Part shown: piece after piece, positions 1-7,605 of the stretch
How positions within the stretch are numbered: the stretch's first letter is position 1
Layout of the letters: each line of letters opens with the position of its first letter
Source of the DNA: Modestobacter sp. L9-4
GTDB lineage: Bacteria > Actinomycetota > Actinomycetes > Mycobacteriales > Geodermatophilaceae
NCBI RefSeq assembly: GCF_019112525.1
Contig: NZ_CP077800.1
Span: forward strand, 3,472,001 to 3,536,000
Length of the DNA: 64,000 nt
Direction: 5' to 3'
Made by a program: the position numbers and the translations under genes
Notes under the pieces: generated by a model
Told to the model about the DNA's origin: nothing
What the model saw: the letters and a program-made list of their open reading frames with translations, nothing else
The model's database searches: none

Positions 1-705
1 CACCAGGTGCTCTGCGAGGACCGCCGCACGCTGCTGTGGCTGGGCAACCAGCGCGCGGTGGAGCTGCACGTGCCCTTCAGTCGGGTGGACGACGAGCAGC
101 CCACCGGCCTGGTGCTCGACCTGGACCCGCCCGACGGCGCGGACTTCGCCGTGGTCGTGGCCACGGCGCTGCTCGCCCGCCGGGCGTTGGCCGACGCGGG
201 CCTGAGCGGGGCGGTGAAGACCAGCGGGTCCACCGGGCTGCACGTCGTCGTCCCGGTGCACGGCTCACCCGCCGAGGACGTCGCCGCCGCCACCCGGGCA
301 CTGGCGGCCCGCACCGCGGCCCTGGACCCGGAGCTGGCGACCACCGCCTACGTCGTCGCCGAGCGGGGGGACCGGGCCTTCGTCGACTCGACCCGCTCCG
401 GCCGGGGCACGATCGCCGTCGCCTACAGCCCGCGGCTGCGGCCCGGGCTGCCGGTGTCCACCCCGGTGGGCTGGGACGAGCTGTCGGACTGGGACGACGC
501 GACGGGCATCCGGCCCGGCACCGTCACCGTGGGCACCGCGCGGGAGCGGTTCGGCGACACCGACCCCTGGGCCGCCGCGCAGCCGGCACCCCAGCAGCTG
601 CCCGCCGACCTGGTCGCGGAGGGCCACACCATCCCGGTCGCCCGCGTCGCGGCCATGCACGAGGGGAAGCGCCGGGCCCGCGCCGCCCGGGAGGCCGGCT
701 CGTGA
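1..705 (+). CDS. ligD: LigD-type polymerase (PrimPol) domain, 5'-truncated
   Basis: The reading frame is open from the first base of the window, so the N-terminus is missing. About 234 residues are visible. They match the archaeo-eukaryotic-primase-like polymerase domain of bacterial NHEJ LigD: a DLDPP metal-binding motif near residue 40, a KTSGSTGLHVVVP block, and a D-TR-G-T-VA-YS-R block with VSTPV-W-EL after it. The family adds ribo- or deoxynucleotides at broken DNA ends before ligation with Ku. The protein ends soon after this domain, so it is either a stand-alone polymerase or a LIG-POL order, not the mycobacterial POL-PE-LIG order. The family call is secure; the full architecture cannot be seen. 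Confidence 0.88.
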   Translation, partial: HQVLCEDRRTLLWLGNQRAVELHVPFSRVDDEQPTGLVLDLDPPDGADFAVVVATALLARRALADAGLSGAVKTSGSTGLHVVVPVHGSPAEDVAAATRALAARTAALDPELATTAYVVAERGDRAFVDSTRSGRGTIAVAYSPRLRPGLPVSTPVGWDELSDWDDATGIRPGTVTVGTARERFGDTDPWAAAQPAPQQLPADLVAEGHTIPVARVAAMHEGKRRARAAREAGS

Positions 706-719
706 GCCGGCCTCCCGGG
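686..719. terminator. Bidirectional hairpin terminator, ligD/gnd
   Basis: A perfect 15-bp stem (686-700 with 705-719) closes a CGTG loop. The ligD stop codon lies in the loop and start of the right arm, and the gnd stop follows at 724-726. The two genes converge, so one hairpin can serve both. There is no T-tract, as is common in high-GC actinobacteria. Confidence 0.7.
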
Positions 720-723
720 GTGC

Positions 724-2154
724 TCAGGCGCTGACCTCGCGGCCGTCCTCGCCCCACATCGTGTGGAACGCGCCGTCCTTGTCGGTGCGCAGGTAGGTGT
801 GCGCCCCGAAGAGGTCACGCAGCCCCTGGATGAGCGCCGCCGGCAGCCGCTCGGCGCGCAGGCCGTCGTAGTAGGCCAGCGCGCTGGCGAACCCGGGCAC
901 CGGGACGCCGTTGCGTGCGGCCCCGGCGACGACCTGCCGCCAGCCCTCCTGGCCCTCGCTCACCGCGCCGCGGAAGTAGTCGTTGGTGAGCAGCGTCGTC
1001 ACGTCGGGCTCGTCGGTGAACACCTGGGCGATCCGGTCGAGGAAGTCGGCCCGGATGATGCAGCCGCCGCGCCAGATCCGGGCCAGCGCGGCCCGGTCGA
1101 TGTCCCAGCCGTACTGGTCGGCGCCGGCGGTGATCTGGTCGAAGCCCTGCGCGTAGGCGACCACCTTGGACGCATACAGCGCCTGGCGGACCGACTCGAC
1201 GAAGCCGTCGCGGTCCTCGATCTCCCAGGTGGTGCCCGGCCCGGGCAGCACCTGCTGCGCCGCCCGCCGCTGCTCGCGGTGACCGGACAGCGCCCGGGCG
1301 AAGACCGCCTCGGCGATCCCGCTGACCGGCACCCCGAGGTCGAGCGCGGACTGCACCGTCCAGCGGCCGGTGCCCTTCTGCTCGGCCTCGTCGAGCACGA
1401 CGTCGACGAACGGGGCGCCGGTCTCGGCGTCGGTGTGCCGCAGCACCTGGGCGGTGATCTCGATCAGGTAGCTGGACAGGTCGCCGTCGTTCCAGCCGGC
1501 GAAGACGTCGCCGATCTCGGCCGGGGAGAGGCCGAGACCCTGGCGCAGCAGGTCGTAGGCCTCGGCGATGAGCTGCATGTCGGCGTACTCGATGCCGTTG
1601 TGCACCATCTTCACGAAGTGCCCGGCGCCGCTCTCGCCCACGTGGGTGCAGCACGGCTCGCCGTCGACGACGGCCGCGATCGACTCCAGCAGCGGGCCGA
1701 CCAGCTCGTAGGCCTCGGCCGAGCCGCCGGGCATGATGCTCGGCCCGTTGAGGGCGCCCTCCTCGCCACCGCTGATGCCGGTGCCGACGAAGTGCAGGCC
1801 CTTCCCGGCGAGGGCCTCGGTGCGCCGCACGGTGTCGGTGAACAGGGCGTTGCCGCCGTCCATCAGCACGTCGCCCTCGTCGAGCAGCGGGGCGATCTCG
1901 TCGATCACGGCGTCGGTCGGGGCGCCGGCCTTGACCATGATGATGATCTTGCGCGGCCGCTGCAGGGTCTGGACGAACTCGGCGACGGAGCCGGTGGGGA
2001 CGAGGTCGCCCTCGCTGCCGTGGGCTTCCACCAGGGCGTCGGTGCGCCCCTGGCTGCGGTTGTGGAGCACGACCTGGTGGCCGTGCCGGGCCAGGTTGCG
2101 GGCGAGGTTGGCGCCCATGACGGCGAGCCCGGTGACGCCGATCTGATCACTCAT
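724..2154 (-). CDS. gnd: 6-phosphogluconate dehydrogenase, decarboxylating (NADP-type)
   Basis: A 476-residue protein of the usual length for long-form 6PGDH, which oxidises 6-phosphogluconate to ribulose 5-phosphate and CO2 with NADPH formation in the pentose phosphate pathway. The N-terminal Rossmann motif is GLAVMGANLA (residues 9-18). The GISGGEEGA block is near 127-135, and the catalytic lysine lies in FVKMVHNGIEY (about Lys182). The C-terminal all-helical domain is complete. I start at the ATG at 2154 because the residues encoded upstream (to 2202) are basic and unlike any 6PGDH N-terminus. It converges on the ligD fragment. Confidence 0.96.
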   Translation of the reverse strand: MSDQIGVTGLAVMGANLARNLARHGHQVVLHNRSQGRTDALVEAHGSEGDLVPTGSVAEFVQTLQRPRKIIIMVKAGAPTDAVIDEIAPLLDEGDVLMDGGNALFTDTVRRTEALAGKGLHFVGTGISGGEEGALNGPSIMPGGSAEAYELVGPLLESIAAVVDGEPCCTHVGESGAGHFVKMVHNGIEYADMQLIAEAYDLLRQGLGLSPAEIGDVFAGWNDGDLSSYLIEITAQVLRHTDAETGAPFVDVVLDEAEQKGTGRWTVQSALDLGVPVSGIAEAVFARALSGHREQRRAAQQVLPGPGTTWEIEDRDGFVESVRQALYASKVVAYAQGFDQITAGADQYGWDIDRAALARIWRGGCIIRADFLDRIAQVFTDEPDVTTLLTNDYFRGAVSEGQEGWRQVVAGAARNGVPVPGFASALAYYDGLRAERLPAALIQGLRDLFGAHTYLRTDKDGAFHTMWGEDGREVSA

Positions 2155-2258
2155 GCCCCGACCCTGCCCGACCCGCCGACGTCCTGCCAGGGCCTGCCGC
2201 ACCCAGGGACCACCAGGACCATCCGGCCTCGCCGTCGGCCCCGGTCCTCCGGCGGTCC

Positions 2259-2312
2259 GGCCCCGTCCAGAGGCTCGCCGCGAGCCTGCGAGTGGTGAGG
2301 GGGACGGGGTCC
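2259..2312 (-). terminator. 3'-end hairpin element, copy A (after bcp)
   Basis: Copy of a dispersed family found just downstream of stop codons. Read on the minus strand, the gene-proximal arm GGACCCCGTCC (2312-2302) pairs with GGACGGGGCC (2268-2259) and leaves a single bulged A. A second internal hairpin (AGGCTCG/CGAGCCT) sits in the loop. The bcp stop codon is at 2319-2317. Confidence 0.6.
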
Positions 2313-2316
2313 TTCC

Positions 2317-2805
2317 TCAGGCGATGCCGAGGTCGCGCATCAGCTTGGCGACGTGGCCGGTGGCCTTGACGTTGTAGGAGGCCTTCTCGACCAGGCCCTC
2401 GGCGTCGACGATGAAGGTCGACCGGATGACGCCGACGACGTCCTTGCCGTAGAGCTTCTTCGGGCCGTACGCGCCGTAGGCGCCGAGCACGGTCTTCTCG
2501 GGGTCGGAGACGAGGGTGATCTGGAGGCCCTCCTTCTCCCGGAAGGTGAGCAGCTTGTCCGGGGCGTCGGGGGAGATGCCGATGATGTCGAGCCCGGCCT
2601 CGGCGAGGTCGCCGGCGGCAGCGGTGAAGTCGACCGCCTGGGTGGTGCAGCCGGGCGTGAGCGCCGCCGGGTAGCAGTAGACGATCACGCGCCGGCCCCG
2701 GTAGGAGGCCAGCGAGACGGGCGTGCCGTCGGCGTCGGGCAGGGTGAACTCCGGCGCCGGGTCACCGGGCGCGAGGCGGACGGGGGCGACGCTCGTCTCG
2801 GTCAT
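2317..2805 (-). CDS. bcp: Thioredoxin-dependent peroxiredoxin, Bcp/PrxQ family
   Basis: A 162-residue AhpC/TSA-fold protein that would reduce H2O2 and organic peroxides in the cytoplasm. The peroxidatic cysteine lies in LTPGCTTQA, followed by typical Bcp blocks (GISPD, VSDPE, YG, RSTFIVD). The resolving cysteine usually five residues after the peroxidatic one is absent (valine or aspartate region instead), so this looks like a 1-Cys Bcp. I start at the ATG at 2805; an in-frame start six codons upstream (2823) is also possible. Its nearest neighbour on the same strand is YjbQ, 45 bp upstream. Confidence 0.92.
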   Translation of the reverse strand: MTETSVAPVRLAPGDPAPEFTLPDADGTPVSLASYRGRRVIVYCYPAALTPGCTTQAVDFTAAAGDLAEAGLDIIGISPDAPDKLLTFREKEGLQITLVSDPEKTVLGAYGAYGPKKLYGKDVVGVIRSTFIVDAEGLVEKASYNVKATGHVAKLMRDLGIA

Positions 2806-2850
2806 GGGCGCATCTTCCCGCATCCCGGGCGCGGGGGCCGAACCGGCTGG

Positions 2851-3255
2851 TCAGCCGGCCAGGAAGCTGAACCGCACGTGCCGCGTCGGGTTGTCGATGT
2901 TGGTGTCGACGAAGCAGATCCGCTGCCAGGTGCCCAGGGCCATCCGCCCCTCGAGCACCGGCACCGTCGCGTGCGGCGGGACGAAGGCCGGCAGCACGTG
3001 GTCGCGGCCGTGGCCGGAGGCGCCGTGGCGGTGGCGCCACCGGTCGTCGCGGGGGAGCAGCATGTCCAGCTGGGCCAGCAGGTCGTCGTCGCTGCCCGCG
3101 CCGGTCTCGATGATCGCGATCCCGGCGGTCGCGTGCGGGACGAACACCTGCAGCAGCCCGTCGCCCTCGTGGCGCACGAACTCCGCGCACTCGTCGGTCA
3201 GGTCGACCACCGAGGGGACGCCCCCGGTGCGCACGGCTCGCAGCTCCGATCGCAT
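2851..3255 (-). CDS. YjbQ/UPF0047 family protein (secondary thiamine-phosphate synthase-like)
   Basis: A 134-residue protein of the UPF0047 family. The family shows HATAGI (here [13 protein letters not shown]), a WRH-HG-GH segment ([15 protein letters not shown]) and a C-terminal LGTWQRI-F-D block; these His residues form the active-site pocket. E. coli YjbQ has weak thiamine-phosphate synthase activity, but the physiological role of the family is unsettled. No thiamine genes are nearby. The start is the ATG at 3255, which gives family length. It is transcribed towards bcp and divergently from rph. Confidence 0.88.
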   Translation of the reverse strand: MRSELRAVRTGGVPSVVDLTDECAEFVRHEGDGLLQVFVPHATAGIAIIETGAGSDDDLLAQLDMLLPRDDRWRHRHGASGHGRDHVLPAFVPPHATVPVLEGRMALGTWQRICFVDTNIDNPTRHVRFSFLAG

Positions 3256-3276
3256 GCCCGAGAGCCTCGCAGAGGT

Positions 3277-3337
3277 CACCGTTGTGCGCTCACGGCTGTC
3301 TCCGGCCGGGCGAGGCAGCCACGAGCGCACAACAGTG
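3277..3337. repeat. Long imperfect inverted repeat in the yjbQ/rph intergenic region
   Basis: Two 26-nt arms (3277-3302 and 3312-3337) separated by 9 nt pair at about 22 positions; both arms contain the core GTTGTGCGCTC or its complement. It lies between divergently transcribed genes, so it is not an ordinary terminator. It could be an operator, a small palindromic mobile repeat, or a structured leader of rph. Confidence 0.6.
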
Positions 3338-3412
3338 GCGCGCTCGCCGGACGTCTCGTGGACGCCGCCCTCGGACGGTCCCGGAGTGCCGGCGTCAGTA
3401 CCCTCGGACGGC

Positions 3413-4135
3413 GTGACCCGCCCCGACGGCCGCAGTGCCGACCAGCTCCGCCCGGTGACCATCACCCGCAACTGGCTCGACCACGCCGAGGGCTCGGTGC
3501 TGGTGGAGTTCGGCCGAACCCGGGTGCTCTGCGCGGCCAGCGTCACCGAGGGCGTGCCGCGCTGGCGCAAGGGCTCGGGCCTGGGCTGGGTGACCGCCGA
3601 GTACTCGATGCTGCCGCGGGCCACCCACACCCGCAACGACCGCGAGTCGGTCAAGGGCAAGGTCGGCGGCCGCACCCACGAGATCAGCCGGCTCATCGGC
3701 CGCTCGCTGCGGGCCAGCATCGATCTGTCCGCGCTGGGTGAGAACAGCATCGCGCTGGACTGCGACGTCCTGCAGGCCGACGGCGGCACCCGCACCGCGG
3801 CGATCACCGGCGCCTACGTCGCGCTGGCCGACGCCGTGTCCTGGCTGGGGGAGCGTAAGAAGCTGGCCCGGCCCACCGCGATCACCCAGTCCGTGGCGGC
3901 GATCAGCGTCGGCGTCATCGACGGGGAGCCGCGGCTGGACCTCGCCTACGAGGAGGACGTGCGCGCCGGCACCGACATGAACGTCGTCTGCACCGCCGAC
4001 GGCAACTTCGTCGAGGTGCAGGGGACGGCGGAGGGCGCGGTGTTCGACCGGCCGACCCTCGACCAGCTGCTCGACCTCGCCGTCGCCGGCTGCGCCGAGT
4101 TGACCGTGCTGCAGCAGCAGGCCCTCGCGGGATGA
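3413..4135 (+). CDS. rph: Ribonuclease PH
   Basis: A 240-residue phosphorolytic 3'-to-5' exoribonuclease that trims tRNA 3' ends. The protein opens with the family signature RPDGR-DQLRPV and contains [23 protein letters not shown], the basic [15 protein letters not shown] segment and the phosphate-binding region [20 protein letters not shown]. The GTG at 3413 is chosen because the preceding frame (to 2723) is unrelated sequence. Its stop overlaps the ATG of the next gene (ATGA), the familiar rph-rdgB arrangement, which implies translational coupling. Confidence 0.96.
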   Translation: MTRPDGRSADQLRPVTITRNWLDHAEGSVLVEFGRTRVLCAASVTEGVPRWRKGSGLGWVTAEYSMLPRATHTRNDRESVKGKVGGRTHEISRLIGRSLRASIDLSALGENSIALDCDVLQADGGTRTAAITGAYVALADAVSWLGERKKLARPTAITQSVAAISVGVIDGEPRLDLAYEEDVRAGTDMNVVCTADGNFVEVQGTAEGAVFDRPTLDQLLDLAVAGCAELTVLQQQALAG

Positions 4136-4740
4136 GCCGCCTCCTGCTGGCCACCCGCAACGCCGGCAAGCTGGCCGAGCTGCAGCGGCTGCTGACCACC
4201 GCCGTCCCCGGCGTCGAAGTCGTGGGCCTGCGCGACGTCGAGGAGTACCCCGAGGCCCCGGAGACCGGCGCGACGTTCGAGGACAACGCGCTGCTCAAGG
4301 CCCGCGAGGCGGTCCGGTACACCGGGCTGCCCGCGGTGGCCGACGACTCCGGCATCGCCGTCGACGCGCTCAACGGCATGCCGGGCGTGCTGTCGGCGCG
4401 CTGGTCGGGCCGGCACGGCGACGACCCGGCGAACACCGCGCTGCTGCTCGGGCAGCTGGCCGACGTGCCGGAGGAGCGGCGCGGCGCGGCGTTCGTCTGC
4501 GCCGCGGCGCTGGTCACCCCCGACGGGTTCGAGCACGTGCTCCGGGCGGAGTGGCGCGGCCGGGTCATCGGCGAGGGCCGGGGCACCAACGGCTTCGGCT
4601 ACGACCCGGTCTTCGTGCCCGACGGGCTGGAGCTGACCTCCGCGGAGCTCTCGCCGCAGGAGAAGGACGCGCGCAGCCACCGCGGCCAGGCGTTCACCGC
4701 CCTGCTGCCGGTGGTCGCCGAGGTGCTGAGCGGGCGCTGA
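4132..4740 (+). CDS. rdgB: dITP/XTP pyrophosphatase (RdgB/HAM1 family)
   Basis: A 202-residue Ham1-like NTPase that hydrolyses non-canonical purine triphosphates (dITP, XTP) to monophosphates, keeping them out of DNA and RNA. Signature blocks: [11 protein letters not shown] at the N-terminus, [37 protein letters not shown], the FGYDPVF nucleotide loop, and the C-terminal S-HRG-A block. Full family length. Coupled to rph by a 4-bp overlap. Confidence 0.96.
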   Translation: MSRLLLATRNAGKLAELQRLLTTAVPGVEVVGLRDVEEYPEAPETGATFEDNALLKAREAVRYTGLPAVADDSGIAVDALNGMPGVLSARWSGRHGDDPANTALLLGQLADVPEERRGAAFVCAAALVTPDGFEHVLRAEWRGRVIGEGRGTNGFGYDPVFVPDGLELTSAELSPQEKDARSHRGQAFTALLPVVAEVLSGR

Positions 4741-4786
4741 CCCCGTCCGGTCAGCGCGGCCGGGCCGGGCGCGGCACAGTGGCGGC

Positions 4787-5707
4787 GTGCGCGTGACGGT
4801 GGACGACGTCCGGGAGCTGACCGCCGACGACGGGAGCCCGGTGACGGCCGCCTCGGCGGTCGTGCCGCTGGGCGAGGGCTGGCTGGTGGCCCAGGACGAC
4901 GCCACCTCCGCCGCCTGGGTGCGTCCCGACGGGGTGCGCCTGGTGCGGCTGCTGCCGCCCGTCGAGGGCCACGACCGGTTCACCGAGGCGGCCGGCACCA
5001 AGCACCTCAAGCCCGACCTGGAGGTCGCCTGCCCCGCCGAGGTCGACGGCGAGCCGGCGGTGCTGCTGCTCGGGTCCGGCTCCACCCCGCGGCGGATGCG
5101 CGGGGTGCTGGTCCGGCTGGTGGACGGCGAGCCCGTGGTCGCGGCGGCGGAGCTCGGACCGCTGTACGCGCGGGGCGCCGAGGTCCTGGGCGTGCCGCTG
5201 GAGCAGCTGAACCTGGAGGGCGCCGGCCGCTCGGGGGACACCGTCCGCTGGTTCCAGCGCGGCAACCTCGCCGCCGGCGTGCCCTCGGCCAGCGTCGACG
5301 TCCCGCTGGCGGAGCTCGTCGACGCCGTCCTCGGCGGCACCGACCCCACCGCGGTACCGGTGAGCTCGCCGCGCACCTACGACCTCGGGCAGGTGGCCGG
5401 CGTCGGGCTGGCCGTCACCGACGCGGTCGCGCTGCCCGACGGGCGGCTGCTGCTGTCCGCCGCGGCGGAGGACACCGCCAACGCGGTGGACGACGGGCCG
5501 GTGGTGGCCGCGGCCCTCGTGCTGGTGGACGGCGCGACCGTGCTGGCGGTCGCCGCGCTGCCCGAGGTGGGCGGCCGGGTGGCCAAGGTCGAGGGGCTGG
5601 CGCTGCGCTCGTCGGGCGAGGGACGTGCCGACCTGCTGGCCGTGGTGGACGCCGACGACCCGGCCGCGCCGTCGCTGCTGCTGCAGCTCACCGTCGACCT
5701 GGCCTGA
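4787..5707 (+). CDS. Conserved hypothetical protein, possible beta-propeller
   Basis: A 306-residue protein I cannot assign to a characterised family. It is rich in alternating beta-strand and turn segments (VPLGEGWLVAQDD, AVALPDGRLLLSAAAED, VAKVEGLAL, ADLLAVVDADDP), consistent with a beta-propeller fold, and carries a polar patch around KHLKPDLE near residue 80. No signal peptide or membrane segment is seen, so it is probably cytoplasmic. It starts with GTG at 4787, 46 bp after rdgB, and may be the last gene of the rph-rdgB unit. Its stop lies 1 bp from the tRNA-Leu 3' end on the other strand. Confidence 0.7.
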   Translation: MRVTVDDVRELTADDGSPVTAASAVVPLGEGWLVAQDDATSAAWVRPDGVRLVRLLPPVEGHDRFTEAAGTKHLKPDLEVACPAEVDGEPAVLLLGSGSTPRRMRGVLVRLVDGEPVVAAAELGPLYARGAEVLGVPLEQLNLEGAGRSGDTVRWFQRGNLAAGVPSASVDVPLAELVDAVLGGTDPTAVPVSSPRTYDLGQVAGVGLAVTDAVALPDGRLLLSAAAEDTANAVDDGPVVAAALVLVDGATVLAVAALPEVGGRVAKVEGLALRSSGEGRADLLAVVDADDPAAPSLLLQLTVDLA

Positions 5708-5708
5708 G

Positions 5709-5789
5709 TGCGAGAGGCGGGAGTCGAACCCGCACGCCCGAGGGCACCAGGACCTAAACCTGGCGTGGCTGCCGTTACACCACTCCCGC
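5709..5789 (-). tRNA. tRNA-Leu (UAG anticodon)
   Basis: A class II tRNA on the minus strand. Acceptor stem GCGGGAG pairs with CTCTCGC (one G-U), discriminator A. The anticodon stem CCAGG/CCTGG encloses TTTAGGT, giving anticodon TAG. The long variable arm (TGCCCTCGGGCGT) and T-arm GCGGGTTCGACTCCCGC are clear. CCA is not encoded. Confidence 0.95.
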
Positions 5790-5853
5790 GTACGGGGGAG
5801 TCTAGGAGCTCCTCATCCGGCCGGTCCCACCATGATCTGGCAGGCTGTCGCCC

Positions 5854-6129
5854 GTGCCACGCAGCCCCGAGCAGATCCAGCAGGAGATCGACGCCGCCCG
5901 AGAGTCCCTCGGGTCGACGTTGGACGAGCTGGCGTACCGCACCAACCCCACGCGGCTGAAGGCGCAGGGCAAGGCGAAGGCCCAGGCCTTCCTGCAGAGC
6001 CCGGCCGGCCTCGCCGTCGAGGGCGCCGTCGGTCTGGTGGTCACCCTCGTGCTGACGACCAAGGTCGTCCGCCGCGTCCGCAGCCGCCGCCGTGCCCGTC
6101 CTGCGCTCGGCAGCACCCGCCGACGCTGA
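5854..6129 (+). CDS. DUF3618 family small membrane-associated protein
   Basis: A 91-residue protein with the DUF3618 pattern: an N-terminal amphipathic helix (QIQQEIDAARESLGSTLDEL) that begins each chain in this actinobacterial family, a basic linker, one hydrophobic helix (AVEGAVGLVVTLVLTTKVV, about residues 54-72) and a highly basic C-terminus. The family often accompanies phage-holin-like membrane proteins; its function is unknown. It starts with GTG at 5854, and its 3' end overlaps the next gene by 38 bp in a different frame. Confidence 0.8.
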   Translation: MPRSPEQIQQEIDAARESLGSTLDELAYRTNPTRLKAQGKAKAQAFLQSPAGLAVEGAVGLVVTLVLTTKVVRRVRSRRRARPALGSTRRR

Positions 6130-6535
6130 CGCCGTCACGGCGGTCCACCTGGCCTCCCGCGCCGCGGCGATGCCCTGGTTGCCCGTCGTGCACACCCCGG
6201 CGGAGACCCGGTGGTGGGTGGAGCACGTCGTCCTGACACAGCTCCGCACCTGGGTCGCCGTCTCCGGCGACGACGTCCTCGGCTTCGTGGCCGTGGACGA
6301 CGGCCGCCTCGAGCAGCTGTACCTGCGCCCCGACCGGCGGCGGCAGGGCCTCGGCACGCTGCTGTTCCGGCAGGCCCAGCAGGCGGAACCGGCCGGTTTC
6401 ACCTTCGCCGTGTTCGCCCGCAACGCCCCGGCGCGCGCGTTCTACGAGCGGCTGGGCTGCCGGGTGGTCGCCCGGAGCGACGGTCGGGGCAACGAGGAGC
6501 GGGAGCCCGACATCACCTACGCGTGGCGTCCCTGA
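6092..6535 (+). CDS. GNAT-family N-acetyltransferase
   Basis: A 147-residue GNAT-fold enzyme predicted to move an acetyl group from acetyl-CoA to an amine. The acetyl-CoA-binding loop RRRQGLGTLL matches the R/Q-x-x-G-x-G/A motif, and the motif B region ARAFYERLGCRVV is typical. The substrate cannot be inferred. The GTG start at 6092 lies inside the upstream DUF3618 gene, giving a 38-bp overlap; the residues from this start (PVLRSAAPADADAV) form the usual first GNAT strand, which supports it. Confidence 0.88.
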   Translation: MPVLRSAAPADADAVTAVHLASRAAAMPWLPVVHTPAETRWWVEHVVLTQLRTWVAVSGDDVLGFVAVDDGRLEQLYLRPDRRRQGLGTLLFRQAQQAEPAGFTFAVFARNAPARAFYERLGCRVVARSDGRGNEEREPDITYAWRP

Positions 6536-6552
6536 GGCGCACACTCGCAGGC

Positions 6553-7050
6553 GTGCTGCACCCCACCCCTGATCCTGCAGGTCCCGGCCAGGAGTCCGTC
6601 TGGGACTACCCCCGCCCACCCTCGGCGGAGGTCACCGGCCGCCGCGTCGAGGTGACCGTCGGCGCCCGGGTGGTCGCCGGCACGAACCGGGCCGTCCGGG
6701 TCTGCGAGACCAGCCACCCGCCGGTCTACTACGTGCCCCGCGAGGACGTCGTCCCCGGCGTGCTGGAGCGCGGCGACGGGTCGTCGTGGTGCGAGTTCAA
6801 GGGGCAGGCCACCTACTGGGACGTCGTCGTCGACGGCGTCCGGCACCCCTCGGTCGCCTGGTCCTACGAGCGGCCCTCGCCGGGGTACGAGCACCTGCGC
6901 GGGGCGCTGGCGTTCTACCCGAGCCGGGTGGACGGCGCGACGGTCGACGGCGAGGCGGTCCGCGCCCAGGCCGGCGACTTCTACGGCGGCTGGATCACCT
7001 CCGACGTGGTCGGCCCGTTCAAGGGCGAGCCGGGCACGCGGGGCTGGTGA
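6553..7050 (+). CDS. DUF427 domain-containing protein
   Basis: A 165-residue DUF427 (NTP_transf_9-type) protein. The family pattern is visible: ESVWDYPRPP at the N-terminus, RVCETSHPPVYYVPREDV in the middle, then SWCEFKGQATYWDV, AWSYE-PSPGYE-LRGALAFYPSRVD. The fold is a small beta barrel and the biochemical role is unknown. The GTG at 6553 is chosen because upstream codons are not family-like. It follows the GNAT gene by 17 bp, so the three small genes are probably co-transcribed. Confidence 0.87.
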   Translation: MLHPTPDPAGPGQESVWDYPRPPSAEVTGRRVEVTVGARVVAGTNRAVRVCETSHPPVYYVPREDVVPGVLERGDGSSWCEFKGQATYWDVVVDGVRHPSVAWSYERPSPGYEHLRGALAFYPSRVDGATVDGEAVRAQAGDFYGGWITSDVVGPFKGEPGTRGW

Positions 7051-7056
7051 CGGGGG

Positions 7057-7071
7057 TACCCCCTGGGGGTA
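7057..7071. promoter_or_regulatory. CsoR-type copper operator
   Basis: TACCCCCTGGGGGTA is a perfect 7+1+7 palindrome placed 12 bp before the csoR ATG. CsoR operators are GC-rich palindromes flanked by TA/AT in exactly this autoregulatory position. An alternative csoR ATG at 7071 would fall inside the palindrome and is less likely. Confidence 0.8.
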
Positions 7072-7082
7072 TGCTCCTGGGC

Positions 7083-7376
7083 ATGACGGGCTACGCGGGG
7101 GAGAAGGACCAGCTGCTCGCGCGCCTCAAGCGCGTGGAGGGCCAGGTCCGCGGCATCGCGCGGATGGTCGAGGACGACACGTACTGCATCGACGTGCTGA
7201 CCCAGGTCTCCGCGGCCACCAAGGCGCTGCAGGCGGTCGCGCTCGGCCTGCTCGACGACCATCTGGCCCACTGCGTCCGGGACGCGGTGGCCAGCAGCGC
7301 CGCCGACGACGGCGCCGCGGCCGACGCGAAGATCGCGGAGGCCTCCGCCGCCATCGCCCGGCTCGTCCGTTCCTGA
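7083..7376 (+). CDS. csoR: Copper-sensing transcriptional repressor CsoR
   Basis: A 97-residue all-helical DUF156 repressor. Copper(I) binding lifts it from DNA. The ligand set of true CsoR proteins is present: Cys in DDTYCIDVL, then His and Cys in LLDDHLAHC (C-H-C pattern). The helix LLARLKRVEGQVRGIARM is the family DNA-contact segment. It heads the csoR-copZ-copA unit, and the operator-like palindrome just upstream indicates autoregulation. I chose the ATG at 7083 over the one at 7071, which overlaps the operator. Confidence 0.94.
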   Translation: MTGYAGEKDQLLARLKRVEGQVRGIARMVEDDTYCIDVLTQVSAATKALQAVALGLLDDHLAHCVRDAVASSAADDGAAADAKIAEASAAIARLVRS

Positions 7377-7401
7377 CCCGATCGACCCCGAGGAGCCCCC
7401 T

Positions 7402-7605
7402 GTGCCCACCATGGACTTCACCGTCAGCGGCATGACCTGCCAGCACTGCGTCGCCTCGGTCACCGAGGAGGTCAGCGAGCTCGGCGTCTCCGAGGTGGAG
7501 GTCGACCTGGCCACCGGCCGGCTGCACGTCGTCGGCGACGTGACGGCCGAGCAGGTGCAGGCCGCGGTCGCCGAGGCCGGCAGCTACACCGCACAGCCGG
7601 CATGA
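7402..7605 (+). CDS. copZ: Heavy-metal-associated copper chaperone CopZ
   Basis: A 67-residue single HMA domain with the metal-binding GMTCQHC loop (residues 11-17) and the ferredoxin-like beta-alpha-beta-beta-alpha-beta pattern. It would bind Cu(I) in the cytoplasm and hand it to CopA. It starts with GTG at 7402 behind a GAGGAG ribosome-binding site. Its stop overlaps the copA ATG, so chaperone and pump are translationally coupled. Confidence 0.93.
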   Translation: MPTMDFTVSGMTCQHCVASVTEEVSELGVSEVEVDLATGRLHVVGDVTAEQVQAAVAEAGSYTAQPA

